Assembly (NCBI GenBank): GCA_902768995.1
Contig: CACXNN010000005.1
Span: 1-19,545 of the forward strand
Origin: an uncultured Eubacteriales bacterium
Lineage (GTDB): Bacteria; Bacillota; Clostridia; Christensenellales; CAG-138
Direction: 5' to 3'
DNA length: 19,545 bases
Made by a program: the position numbers and the translations under genes. The notes under the pieces are model-generated. The model did not search any database. It worked only from the letters and a program-made list of their open reading frames with translations, and was not told the origin of the DNA. This document shows, one piece after another, positions 1 to 8,464 of this stretch; the stretch's first letter is position 1, and each line of letters opens with the position of its first letter.

Positions 1-3000
1 ACGCCCCCGGAGGAGCTCCAGCGCGCCCTCATGGCCCGGCACGGCCTGGACGGCCAGAAATACGGGCCGGAGGAGCTGGCGGACCGGATCGCCACGGCGG
101 CCATGGGCGATAGAAGGAACCGCCTGCCCCTGATCCTGTCCCTGGCGGCTGTGGCGCTGCTCCTGGTGGGCAGCATCGTCCTGTTTCAGAAGCGGCAAGC
201 CCCGCCTCCGCCGCTGCCCCCCACGCCGATCCCCGCCACGCCCACGCCGGAGCCCGTGTTCCCGAAGGAGGTGGACCTGACGCTGCAGGAGCTGGAGCAG
301 GTCCACGAGCTCATCATCGTGGGGGACGGCTTCTACGCCTTCAGCGAGGATGACGGGACCCTGGCGGACCGGGGCATCGCCCGGGTGGGCGCGGAGCATG
401 TGGCCAACCGGAGCTTCACCTGGGAGGAGGGCCGGGCCCACTGGTACAGCGCCGAGGACGGCCACGAGTACGCCCTCCACGATTGGGGGGATCTGAGCTT
501 CCTGCCCTATATGAAGAACCTGATGCTGCTGACGCTGGTCCAGGTGGAGGGCACGCTGCCGGACCTGTCGGGCCTCCAGAAGCTGGACTGCGTGGAGCTG
601 TTCGACTGCGCCATCGACGACATCTCCGGGGTGAAAGGCCGCCGACTGCAGGTGTTCAACTACCACGGCCCGGTGCTGGACTTCTCCCCCCTCAACGAGT
701 GCCCGCAGCTCAACACCGTGTTCATGAACCTGTACGGGACCGCCGAAGCGGACCTGTCCGGATTCGGCCCCGCCAACCTGAGGAGTTTGAACCTGAGCCT
801 GGAAGGGGAGCCGCGGACCGCCAACCTGTCCAGGCTGAAAAGCTGTCGGAAGCTGGAGGAGGTGCGCCTTGCCAACGTACCCATTTTGGACCTGGCCTGC
901 CTTTCGAACGCCAGCGCCCTGATGCGAGTGGAGCTGCGGGACATGGAGAGACTCACCAGCCTCCAAGGCATCGGCAGCAAGGTGCTGCTGGGCTGCGTGG
1001 ACATCAGCAACTGCACCCAGCTCAGGGACCTTTCCGCCCTGTCCTCCTGCGTCAACCTGGACGAGCTCAACATGTCGGACTGTCCCCTCAGCGATCTATC
1101 CTTCCTGGCGGGCTGCCGGTCGCTGAAATGGCTGCGCCTCCATAACATGGACACCCTGCGTTCCTTCAGCGGCCTGGAGGGCCATGGGACGCTGCGGCAG
1201 ATCAGCACCTGGAACCTGCGGAACCTGACGGACATCTCCGCCCTCTCGGGCTGCATGGCTCTCGAATCCCTGACCATGTACGAGTGCTTCGCCTTGCGAG
1301 ATTTGACGCCGGTGACTAAGCTCCCCAAGCTCCGGGACCTGCAATTGTATGGGGCCGACGTCAACGACGTGGACTTCCTCTGGGATATCCAGAACAAGGA
1401 ATACTTTTCCTTCGGCATCGCGGAGGTGCCGAACTGGGAGGGCCTGGCCGCCATCGAAAAATACAGCTATCTCAACATCACGGATCGGAACGGCAGCGCC
1501 CTGCCCTATGTCCAGAACGCCACGGTCACTGACTTCGAGCTGTGGAACCGGGGCGGCCGGGGCAACCAGAGCGAGGGGCTGGACGTGACCCTGCTCCCCC
1601 ATGTGACCAACGAGCTGCTGCTCCACTGCGTCCGCTCCCTGGAGGGGCTGGACCAGCCCGATACCCGACGGCTGATCCTGGACGATTGCCCCTACCTCAC
1701 CTCCCTTGCCGGGCTGGAGGGGATGCCCAGGATGCAGGAGCTGGAGATCTATAACTGCCCCCGGCTCAACGACTGGTCGGCCCTGATGGGGCGGAGCATC
1801 CATGAGATCAGCCTGGACGGCCTGTTCACCCTGCCCGACTTCGGGAACGTGGTGAGCAAGAACATCTCCCTCACCACCATCTTCGATCTCAAGGACCTGT
1901 CCTGCTTCGAGAATTACAAACAGGATTGGTACAACATCTCCCTCATGGACGTGGACGGGGTCACGGACCTGTCGCCCCTCTACCACCTGAAGGGCAAGAG
2001 CCTGCAGGTCCCGGCCCACCTCATGGAGCAGGCCCAGGCCATGGTGGACAGCGGCCTGCTGGAGGCGTATCAGGTCGTCTACCCCGAGGGCGGATGGGAG
2101 CCCGTTCATCCCGACATCGCCCTCACGAGCCTGGAGGAGATCGAGAGCCTCCCCAGCGCCCTCCTCGCCCGCATCGAGAGCCTGACCCTGGCCGGGGACA
2201 CCATCGTCCCCGATGAGGAGGCGCACGTGGAGGAGGACTGGTCCACCTACCCGCCCACCCTGTATATATGTTACGACGGGGAGGAGGAGCGCATCCCCGT
2301 GGAGCCGGGGACGTTGACGGACCTCACCTGCCTCGAAAAGCTGACGGGGCTCGAGGGGCTGACCGTCTACGCCCAGCCGGAGCTCACCTCCTTGGAGGGC
2401 ATAGAGGCCCTGAGCGATCTTAAGCGGTTGAACGTCATTCAGGCCCCGGCCCTCACCGATGCCTCCGCCGCCTTCACGGTCCAGAGCCTGGAGGAGCTGC
2501 GGTTCTGGTTCACCGACGTCCGGTCCATCCAGGGGATCCAAAACCTGTACGCCCTCAGGAGGCTGGACCTCAACGACAACCCGGTGGACGACCTGTCGCC
2601 CCTTGCCGCCTGCGGGGCTTTGGAGGACGTGAACTTCCAGCTGCCCATGATGACCTTCGAGGAACTGAAGACCCAGCCAGAAGCGGTGCGGCGGTACATC
2701 AAGAGCCTGTCCATCGCGGGCGAATACGTCTACGCCGGCGGCCCCTGGTGGTTCGAGGAGGACTGGGTCACGGACCCGCCAAAGCTGTATCTGCACAGCA
2801 ACGAGACCGACGAGCGGCTGCCCCTGCTCGCCGGGGCCGTGACGGACATGGGCGAGCTGGCCGCTTTGCTGCCGAACCTGGAGCAGCTGGACCTGTACGG
2901 CCAGGATTTGAGCACGTTGGACGGGGTGGAGAACTTCCCGCAGCTTCAGCGGATCACCATCGAGGAATGCCGCAAGATCACCGACTTCTCCGCCCTGTGG

Positions 3001-3558
3001 CGGTCCTCCTCCCTGGGGGACATCAGCCTCAGGAACGAGCCCATCGACAGCATCGCGGGCATCGAGCAGCTGCCCCGCCTGATCGGCCTCAGCCTGTCCG
3101 GCACCAACGTGCGGGACTTCTCGCCCCTTGCCCGGGTGGATTACAGCTACTGCACATCGGAGGATTACAACGGCTGGGGCTTTTGGGTGGCGTTGGACGT
3201 GACGGACAGCAACAAGCTCACCTACGAGGACTACGGGGTGTTGGAGGCGGTGCCCGTCTACTGGGGGCTGAACATGAACAACGTGCCGGTGGATCGGTGG
3301 CTGGGCCACGTGATGGACAAGGAGATGCACGATCTCTCCTGCCACGGCTCGGGCATCAGCAACGAGCAGCTTCGGGCCTTCGTGGCAGCCCACCCCATGC
3401 TGGAGCAGCTGGACCTTCGGTGGAACCCTCAGCTCACGGACCTAAGCTGCCTGCGGGAGCTGCCGAACGATCTTAGACAGCTGTTTCTGTCCGGCAACAT
3501 GCAACAAGCCGTGGACTCCCTGGGCGAGGGGTACGTTTTTAGGCTGGAAATCCAATGA
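1..3558 (+). CDS. Leucine-rich-repeat membrane protein, 5' end outside the window
   Basis: The frame is open from base 1, and the codons before the first ATG (base 31) read like protein (PPEELQRAL). No Shine-Dalgarno sits at a useful distance from that ATG, so the gene most likely starts upstream. About 1185 residues are visible. After a short charged segment comes one membrane segment (about residues 41-62, LPLILSLAAVALLLVGSIVL), then a Pro-rich stalk (about 66-85), then more than 20 irregular LRRs of the LxxLxxLxL / LxDLSPL type to the C-terminus. Non-LRR islands at about nt 2130-2330 and 2656-2860 resemble each other (EEDWxTxPPxLY core) and divide the ectodomain into modules. A membrane segment followed by a stalk suggests the LRRs face outward and the missing N-terminus is cytosolic. 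Its domain (TIR, kinase or other) cannot be known from here. Function is unknown; LRRs usually bind protein or glycan partners. No terminator is visible before the next gene. Confidence 0.85.
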   Translation, partial: TPPEELQRALMARHGLDGQKYGPEELADRIATAAMGDRRNRLPLILSLAAVALLLVGSIVLFQKRQAPPPPLPPTPIPATPTPEPVFPKEVDLTLQELEQVHELIIVGDGFYAFSEDDGTLADRGIARVGAEHVANRSFTWEEGRAHWYSAEDGHEYALHDWGDLSFLPYMKNLMLLTLVQVEGTLPDLSGLQKLDCVELFDCAIDDISGVKGRRLQVFNYHGPVLDFSPLNECPQLNTVFMNLYGTAEADLSGFGPANLRSLNLSLEGEPRTANLSRLKSCRKLEEVRLANVPILDLACLSNASALMRVELRDMERLTSLQGIGSKVLLGCVDISNCTQLRDLSALSSCVNLDELNMSDCPLSDLSFLAGCRSLKWLRLHNMDTLRSFSGLEGHGTLRQISTWNLRNLTDISALSGCMALESLTMYECFALRDLTPVTKLPKLRDLQLYGADVNDVDFLWDIQNKEYFSFGIAEVPNWEGLAAIEKYSYLNITDRNGSALPYVQNATVTDFELWNRGGRGNQSEGLDVTLLPHVTNELLLHCVRSLEGLDQPDTRRLILDDCPYLTSLAGLEGMPRMQELEIYNCPRLNDWSALMGRSIHEISLDGLFTLPDFGNVVSKNISLTTIFDLKDLSCFENYKQDWYNISLMDVDGVTDLSPLYHLKGKSLQVPAHLMEQAQAMVDSGLLEAYQVVYPEGGWEPVHPDIALTSLEEIESLPSALLARIESLTLAGDTIVPDEEAHVEEDWSTYPPTLYICYDGEEERIPVEPGTLTDLTCLEKLTGLEGLTVYAQPELTSLEGIEALSDLKRLNVIQAPALTDASAAFTVQSLEELRFWFTDVRSIQGIQNLYALRRLDLNDNPVDDLSPLAACGALEDVNFQLPMMTFEELKTQPEAVRRYIKSLSIAGEYVYAGGPWWFEEDWVTDPPKLYLHSNETDERLPLLAGAVTDMGELAALLPNLEQLDLYGQDLSTLDGVENFPQLQRITIEECRKITDFSALWRSSSLGDISLRNEPIDSIAGIEQLPRLIGLSLSGTNVRDFSPLARVDYSYCTSEDYNGWGFWVALDVTDSNKLTYEDYGVLEAVPVYWGLNMNNVPVDRWLGHVMDKEMHDLSCHGSGISNEQLRAFVAAHPMLEQLDLRWNPQLTDLSCLRELPNDLRQLFLSGNMQQAVDSLGEGYVFRLEIQ

Positions 3559-3565
3559 TCCCCCC

Positions 3566-3616
3566 TTCCCTTTGGGCGCGGAAACGGATATAATTGTATC
3601 TAAGCAACGAAAGGAG
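3566..3616 (+). promoter_or_regulatory. Promoter and RBS of the HD-RyR gene
   Basis: A perfect TATAAT lies at 3589-3594, with a weak TTCCCT -35 candidate at 3566-3571 (17-bp spacer). The predicted transcript start is near 3601. AAGGAG at 3611-3616 lies 7 bases before ATG 3624 and fixes that start over the in-frame TTG at 3594, which lies inside the -10 box. This suggests the two following genes can be transcribed separately from the LRR gene. Confidence 0.6.
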
Positions 3617-3623
3617 CAGAAAC

Positions 3624-5351
3624 ATGAGCAATCTTTCCCCCTTCGTGGACCGGTTCTTCGACCAGCTGAGCCTTGCCGCCGACCTGCAGGAGGGCCACAG
3701 CTACAAGTCCTTCCTGCGGGGCGCCGTGTCGACCTTCCTGTCCGGCGAGACCCCGGAGACCGCCTTCGCCGTCTACCGGGCTTTCTTCGACAGCTATCGG
3801 ATCACCCTGCCCGGCAAGAACGACCCGTTCATCGACCTCGTAGACATCCTGAGGAGCTACGAGGCCACCGCCGCCACCCTCATCGACAAGCAGCGGGATC
3901 ACTTCATCCACGCGGTGAACGTGTTTTTGACGGGCCTTAGCATCTACGCCGAAAACGAGGCCTACCGGAAGGCCTTCGACAGCGCCGTGCCCGAGAAGGA
4001 CTACATCTACGCCTACCAGACCCCCCACGAGGAGTTCTTCTTCCGCTGGGGCGTGGCGGCCCTGTTCCACGACGTGGGCTACCCGGTGGAGATCGTGGGC
4101 CACCAGATCAACCGGTTCATCCGCATGGTGGCGGACGCGGACGGGGACGAGGTCCGGATCAAGGCCCAGATCAGGTTCGAGAACTTCTCGGAGCTGAACC
4201 ACATCCGGGAGGTGGTGCCCAAGCGCCCCTTCACCCGGGCCTACTACGACGCCTATGAGAGCTGCTCCTATATCGATTTGTTGACCCCCAACGACCTCTT
4301 GGCCCACCACGTGCACCAGACCCTGGGCACGGATCTCATGGAGACCAAGAAGGCCGTGGACCGGTTCGTGGACGACATGGCCGCCTCCGGCTTCATCGAT
4401 CACGGCTACTACAGCGCCATGATCATCCTCAAGTGGTACGGCTACGCCATCCAGATGTCCGGCGACCACCCGGAGCGGTTCTACTGGCCCATCCTGGACA
4501 GCGCCACGGCCATCCTGCTCCACAACTACTATCGGAACGTGCTGCAGAAGAAGCCCTTCAATCTGGGGCCCATGGCCGCCCAGAAGAACCCCATCGCCTT
4601 TTTGCTGATCCTCTGCGACGAGCTCCAGGAGTGGAACCGGGAGGCCCACGGCATCCTGACCCGGACCTTCACCCTGGCGGACACGGTCCACCTGTCCGTC
4701 AAGAATGGGTACCTTTCCGCCACCTACGTGACGAGGCACGGCCATCTGCCCCCCAAATTCTGCCAGGAGAAGATCGAGCTCTTGCAAGGGCTCCTGGACC
4801 TCAAGGCCATCTTCCCCCTGGGCTTCGATGTGGACGCGGAGAGCTTGGACAGCTTCGAGCCCTTCAAGCCCCAGCTCCAGAAGGTGAACGCCCGGCCGCT
4901 GCTAAAGGACATCGAGCTCTTGGCCATCGCCATCCACGCCCGCTACTGCGAGAAACAGCTCCAGGATCACCCGGAGCGGCCTTTGGATTACCCCGATTTT
5001 TCCCAGCTGCCCGACGATTTGAAGTACAGCAACCTAAGGCAGGCCCAGAACATCTGCGACCGACTGGAGCAGGTGGGCTACCGCCTGGGGCCCAAGGGAA
5101 GGAAGGGCGCCGTGAAGGAGTTCCCGCCGGAGCTGGTGGAGTTCATGGCCGAGCTGGAGCATGAGGCTTGGATGCAGGAGCGCCTGAGCCGGGGCTGGAA
5201 GCTGGGCGAACGGAATGCCGAGAAGAAGACCTCCCCCTACCTGGTGCCCTACGACCAGCTGTCCGAGGAGATCAAGGACTACGATCGAGACGCCATCCGC
5301 AACATCCCGGCCCTGGTCGAGCGCAGCGGCATGGCGGTGTATGGAAACTGA
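3624..5351 (+). CDS. HD-domain phosphohydrolase with C-terminal RyR domain
   Basis: The protein has 575 residues. Visible HD-superfamily elements are H93/H96 in a helix (RDHFIHAVNVF), the HD doublet H149-D150 (ALFHDVGYP), H300 (AILLHNYYRNV) and D332 (LILCDELQEW). The metal site therefore appears intact and the protein is probably a metal-dependent phosphohydrolase, perhaps acting on nucleotides. From about residue 430 to 566 it matches bacterial RyR (ryanodine-receptor-like) domains: AIHARYCE, LPDDLKYSNLRQAQNICDRL, MAELEHEAWMQERLSRGW, then a VPYDQLSEE / YDRDAIRNIP end. Such domains are thought to bind small, nucleotide-like ligands. There is no signal peptide or membrane segment, so it is cytosolic. 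Its last 11 bases overlap the next gene, implying coupled translation. The HD and RyR calls rest on motifs and are firm; the substrate is unknown. The pairing with a SLOG membrane protein suggests a signalling or conflict role. Confidence 0.85.
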   Translation: MSNLSPFVDRFFDQLSLAADLQEGHSYKSFLRGAVSTFLSGETPETAFAVYRAFFDSYRITLPGKNDPFIDLVDILRSYEATAATLIDKQRDHFIHAVNVFLTGLSIYAENEAYRKAFDSAVPEKDYIYAYQTPHEEFFFRWGVAALFHDVGYPVEIVGHQINRFIRMVADADGDEVRIKAQIRFENFSELNHIREVVPKRPFTRAYYDAYESCSYIDLLTPNDLLAHHVHQTLGTDLMETKKAVDRFVDDMAASGFIDHGYYSAMIILKWYGYAIQMSGDHPERFYWPILDSATAILLHNYYRNVLQKKPFNLGPMAAQKNPIAFLLILCDELQEWNREAHGILTRTFTLADTVHLSVKNGYLSATYVTRHGHLPPKFCQEKIELLQGLLDLKAIFPLGFDVDAESLDSFEPFKPQLQKVNARPLLKDIELLAIAIHARYCEKQLQDHPERPLDYPDFSQLPDDLKYSNLRQAQNICDRLEQVGYRLGPKGRKGAVKEFPPELVEFMAELEHEAWMQERLSRGWKLGERNAEKKTSPYLVPYDQLSEEIKDYDRDAIRNIPALVERSGMAVYGN

Positions 5352-6933
5352 ACGCATCCCCCTGACGGTAGGGGTCACGGGCCATCGGGCCATCCGGCCG
5401 GAGGACAGGCCCGCCCTCATGGCGGGGGTGAAGCGAGAGCTGGAAGGGCTGCGGGCGAAATACCCCCACAGCCCCATGGTCATGCTCAACAGTCTGGCCG
5501 AGGGGGCTGATCAGCTCTGCGCCGAAGCCGCCCTCAGCCTGGGCATCCCCCTGGCGGCGGCCCTGCCCCTCCCTGCGGCAGAATATGAGAAGGACTTCGC
5601 CGGGGCAGCCCTCAGTAGCTTTCGAGACTTTTTATCTAAGGCGGAGCAGCGCTTCGTGGCCCCGGCCACGGAGGCCGCGCCCGAAGCCCCCGATCGGGAT
5701 TTCTACTATCGGCAGGCCGGCATCTACGTGGCCACCCACTGCCACGTGCTCCTGGCCTTGTGGGACGGGGGCCCCGGCACCAAGACCGGCTGCGGCACCG
5801 CGGAGGCCGTGGGGTTCGCCCTTCAGGGCAGCTATCACCCCGTCCACAGCGCCCCCCTCTTCTCCTCCACCGCAGTGATCCAGCTTTTCACGCCTCGGGG
5901 TGAGCACACGGTGGGCGTGCCGGGCAAGGTGCGGCGGCTGGGGGACGGGGAAACCTGGCAGACGCTCATGGACCGGACGGAGGAATTCAACGCCCTGGCC
6001 GCCCGGGCCGACGCGGCCGACGCCTATCCCCTGCTGCCGGAGCGCCAGGAGGAGGACCCCCTCCTCGATCGGATCGAGGCCGTCTACCAGCGGGCGGACC
6101 GGCTGAGCCTGCGGTTCGCCAAGGTCTATCGGCGGATCCTGGCCCTGCTGGCGGTGCTCAGCACCCTGATCGCCGCCTCCTTCCTGCTGTACGACGAGGC
6201 GAATCTGCACTGGCTCATCCTGGTGTGCGGTCTCGCGCTGCTGCTCGCCTGGGTGCTGACCCGGTTCGCCTACCGGTCCAGCTGCCATCGACGGTACCTC
6301 GAATACCGGGTGCTGGCCGAGAGCCTGCGGGCCCAGGGCTTTCTGCGCTATGCCGGGGTCCGGCGGGAGGCCATCACCCTCTTGCCCTGGAGCCAGCAGG
6401 AGGAGACCCCCTGGATCGCCATGGCCATCACCGTCCTGTGCGTAGGCGAGGCGCCTAAGGTGAGCCACGACATCCGGGCCTGCTGGCCGGAGGATCAGTT
6501 CAACTACCATCGCAAGGCCCAGAAGAAGGCCCAGACCAAGCTCCGCATCAGCGGCCGGGTGGTGGGCGCGGCCCTGTTGGTCAGCATCGTGCTGTACCTT
6601 TTGGCCCTGGTGTTCGAGGTGCTGTACGGCGGGCTCTTCCCGCGCCTCGGCGCCATCCCGGAGGCAGAGGAATATCGGACGCTGTTGAAGCTGGTGCTGG
6701 GGAGCATCTCCGCCGCCACCCTCTTTATCTCCAACTACTATGGGAAGCTGTCCCTGTCCCGGGGCGTGGAGGACCATGTGAAGATGGCCGCTTTCTACCA
6801 GAAGATACTGGATCGGCTCTTCATCTACGGCCAGGATGAATCGCTCCTGCTGCTCCTTGCCCGGGAGGAGCTCATCGAAAACGGCAACTGGTGCTCCTAC
6901 CAGCGGGACAACGCCCCGGATTTCACCCTGTAG
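5341..6933 (+). CDS. SLOG-domain protein with four membrane segments (SLATT-like effector)
   Basis: The protein has 530 residues. The ATG at 5341 puts the Rossmann-like SLOG domain at the N-terminus: TVGVTGHRAI (9-18), SLAEGADQLCAEAAL (51-65), an ALPLPAAEYEKDF strand and loop (about 74-86), the switch region ending in LLALWDG (137-143) and GTAEAVG (152-158). SLOG domains bind nucleotide-derived ligands. Two hydrophobic hairpins follow (about 265-283 with 289-306, and 405-428 with 448-465). The helix after the first (HRRYLEYRVLAESLRAQG) is typical of SLATT, a 2TM domain predicted to act as a pore-forming effector. The start overlaps the HD-RyR gene by 11 bases and has only a weak Shine-Dalgarno, so it is probably translated by coupling. 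Having four segments rather than two is unusual for SLATT. Inferred role: a ligand-gated inner-membrane effector controlled by, or together with, the HD-RyR protein. Confidence 0.82.
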   Translation: METERIPLTVGVTGHRAIRPEDRPALMAGVKRELEGLRAKYPHSPMVMLNSLAEGADQLCAEAALSLGIPLAAALPLPAAEYEKDFAGAALSSFRDFLSKAEQRFVAPATEAAPEAPDRDFYYRQAGIYVATHCHVLLALWDGGPGTKTGCGTAEAVGFALQGSYHPVHSAPLFSSTAVIQLFTPRGEHTVGVPGKVRRLGDGETWQTLMDRTEEFNALAARADAADAYPLLPERQEEDPLLDRIEAVYQRADRLSLRFAKVYRRILALLAVLSTLIAASFLLYDEANLHWLILVCGLALLLAWVLTRFAYRSSCHRRYLEYRVLAESLRAQGFLRYAGVRREAITLLPWSQQEETPWIAMAITVLCVGEAPKVSHDIRACWPEDQFNYHRKAQKKAQTKLRISGRVVGAALLVSIVLYLLALVFEVLYGGLFPRLGAIPEAEEYRTLLKLVLGSISAATLFISNYYGKLSLSRGVEDHVKMAAFYQKILDRLFIYGQDESLLLLLAREELIENGNWCSYQRDNAPDFTL

Positions 6934-6951
6934 CGCGAATAGGAACAGAAA

Positions 6952-6981
6952 AACAGCCCCTTCCGTCTGGAAGGGGCTGTT
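6952..6981. terminator. Bidirectional rho-independent terminator
   Basis: A perfect 13-bp stem (6952-6964 with 6969-6981, loop GTCT) lies between the convergent SLOG and DHHW genes. On the - strand it is followed by a T-run (TTTTTCTG). On the + strand the tail is CGTTTGTGT, less ideal but T-rich. It marks the 3' boundary of the SLOG unit and of the O-acetylation operon. Confidence 0.85.
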
Positions 6982-6991
6982 CGTTTGTGTA

Positions 6992-8452
6992 TCAGTATTG
7001 ATGGCTGCAGGCGGCCAGGAAGTGCTTCTCGTACACGTTCCCTTCCCCCGCCACCAGGTAGATATCCTGTACGCCCCAGCTCTCGATCAAATCCGACACC
7101 GCGCCCATGGCGTACTTTTCATAATACCGGGAATCGTAAAGGATGACCCGGTCGTACACCTGGGCGAAGAAGGGCATGGTGCACAGGCCGTAGGAATCGG
7201 AGATCACGAGGCAGGTCTTCTGTATCTGCTCCTCGGGGATGTCCGTGCGCTCCACCACGGTCCAGTTCCCGTTGGCGCCTCCAAGGTACACGGTGTATCG
7301 ATCCCGGGGATTGGCGTTCTCCTCGATGAAGGGCACCTCCTCATACTTCTGGGGCGTGGTGTACCGGCGCACCCGCACCGGACGGAGGGGCGTCAGGATG
7401 TCCAGGGTATCCGGATTCGCCTCCATCTGCTTGTTGAGGGAGTCCCGGTAGAGGGTGCCCAGGAAGGGATACTCCTGCGTCTTGGGGAAGGCGTCGTAGG
7501 GCGGCAGGGTCTCTCCCGCCTCCGCCAGCATATCGGAAACGACCAGATAGGCCCCGTAGGGGGTCCAGTGCATGTCGGAGCGGAAGAACACATATTCCCC
7601 GCGGATCAACGGCTCCGACAGCCGATCCGCCGTGGAGAAGACAGCCACGTTGTCCGCCGTCACCGCCTGCAGGAAGGGCTCGATCTCGGAGGTCATGCCC
7701 TGGGGATCGGAATAGCTCAGCAGCCGGGTGGCCCGGATGCTGTTGGGCACGATGGTCAGAGCGAAGATGCCGCCCTCCGGCAGGAGCGAGGCGTACGCGT
7801 TGAACAGGCTGCTCTCGCTGTACAGCTGATTCCTGGATCGGGATATGGCGGCGTTTTTCTTCGTCCCGTCAAGCAGATAGAGGTGCATCTCCCGCGGGAA
7901 GGATTCTACGTCCACCGGTCCCTTGGTGGGCCGAGGGGTAGGGGTCGGCACCGGCGTCTCGGTGGGTTGCGGCGTCTCGACGGGGCTAGGCGTATCTTCC
8001 AGCGCGGGCATCTCGGTCGCAGCCGGCGTGTCGGTGGGGGTAGGCGCGGGGATGGGGGTCCGGGTGGGCCGAGGCGTGACCATCACGTCATCTTCGAACA
8101 GGTCCCCCATATCCTCCATCATCTCCACGTTGTTCTCAGCGACCTGAGCGTAGTCCTCCCAGGTGGCCAGGCTCCCCACCTGTCGGAGCTGTCGGGTGAA
8201 GTCGATGAACCCCATGCGGCCGGGGAAGCGATCCGCCAGGTATTTTTCCAGATCGTCCGCAAAGCTGCCGTCAAAGAAGGCCTTCCAGGAGAAAGCGGGC
8301 TTCTCCGCCAGCATCCGGTTCTCCCGATCGGAGAACACGGGGCCGGCGGGCAGCAGCAGCTCGTAGACCGCGGCCGCCAGCAGCAGGAGCAGCACCAGGC
8401 AGGCCGCCGCCGTCAGGATCAGGCTCTTCCGTTTACTTCTCTTCTTAGCCAT
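6992..8452 (-). CDS. DHHW / AlgJ-like SGNH-type protein, partner of MBOAT
   Basis: The protein has 486 residues. It has a basic N-terminus and one membrane segment (about 11-33), then a mature part starting with FSDRENRMLAEKPAFSW, typical of DHHW and AlgJ/AlgX-type proteins. A long Pro/Thr-rich insert (about 125-180) interrupts the domain. The DxHW signature is D293-M-H295-W296 and a nucleophile-like Ser is S420 in ISDSYG. Members of these families act outside the membrane, transferring or handling acetyl groups supplied by an MBOAT partner. That partner is the gene immediately upstream, 12 bases away. The Shine-Dalgarno (GGGAGG) overlaps the MBOAT stop, so the two are co-translated. The target polymer is not evident here: exopolysaccharide, teichoic acid and peptidoglycan are all possible. 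Confidence 0.85.
   Translation of the reverse strand: MAKKRSKRKSLILTAAACLVLLLLLAAAVYELLLPAGPVFSDRENRMLAEKPAFSWKAFFDGSFADDLEKYLADRFPGRMGFIDFTRQLRQVGSLATWEDYAQVAENNVEMMEDMGDLFEDDVMVTPRPTRTPIPAPTPTDTPAATEMPALEDTPSPVETPQPTETPVPTPTPRPTKGPVDVESFPREMHLYLLDGTKKNAAISRSRNQLYSESSLFNAYASLLPEGGIFALTIVPNSIRATRLLSYSDPQGMTSEIEPFLQAVTADNVAVFSTADRLSEPLIRGEYVFFRSDMHWTPYGAYLVVSDMLAEAGETLPPYDAFPKTQEYPFLGTLYRDSLNKQMEANPDTLDILTPLRPVRVRRYTTPQKYEEVPFIEENANPRDRYTVYLGGANGNWTVVERTDIPEEQIQKTCLVISDSYGLCTMPFFAQVYDRVILYDSRYYEKYAMGAVSDLIESWGVQDIYLVAGEGNVYEKHFLAACSHQY
7919..8083 (-). repeat. Low-complexity Pro/Thr linker coding segment
   Basis: This stretch encodes about 55 residues made almost only of P, T, E, A and V, with repeated PTPxP and TPxPT steps. 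It sits between the N-terminal part and the DxHW-containing part of the DHHW protein. It is imperfectly repetitive at the DNA level (GGTGGG/CGGCGT themes), so it may vary in length between strains. Confidence 0.7.
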
Positions 8453-8464
8453 CCGCCGCCTCCC

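Noticed and set aside
31..33. ATG at 31 as the true start of the LRR protein
   Set aside because: The frame continues upstream to the window edge and GGAGGAG is 15 bases away, too far for a Shine-Dalgarno. The start is probably before the window.
1096..3393. A 765-codon open frame on the - strand opposite the LRR gene
   Set aside because: The composition (V, H, Q, G, L in periodic runs) mirrors the LRR repeat codons; there is no start signal and no family resemblance.
5215..5340. Longer N-terminus for the SLOG protein
   Set aside because: The extension lies wholly inside the HD-RyR gene in another frame and is rich in R, P, S and T. SLOG domains start a few residues before the TGHR motif, which fits ATG 5341.
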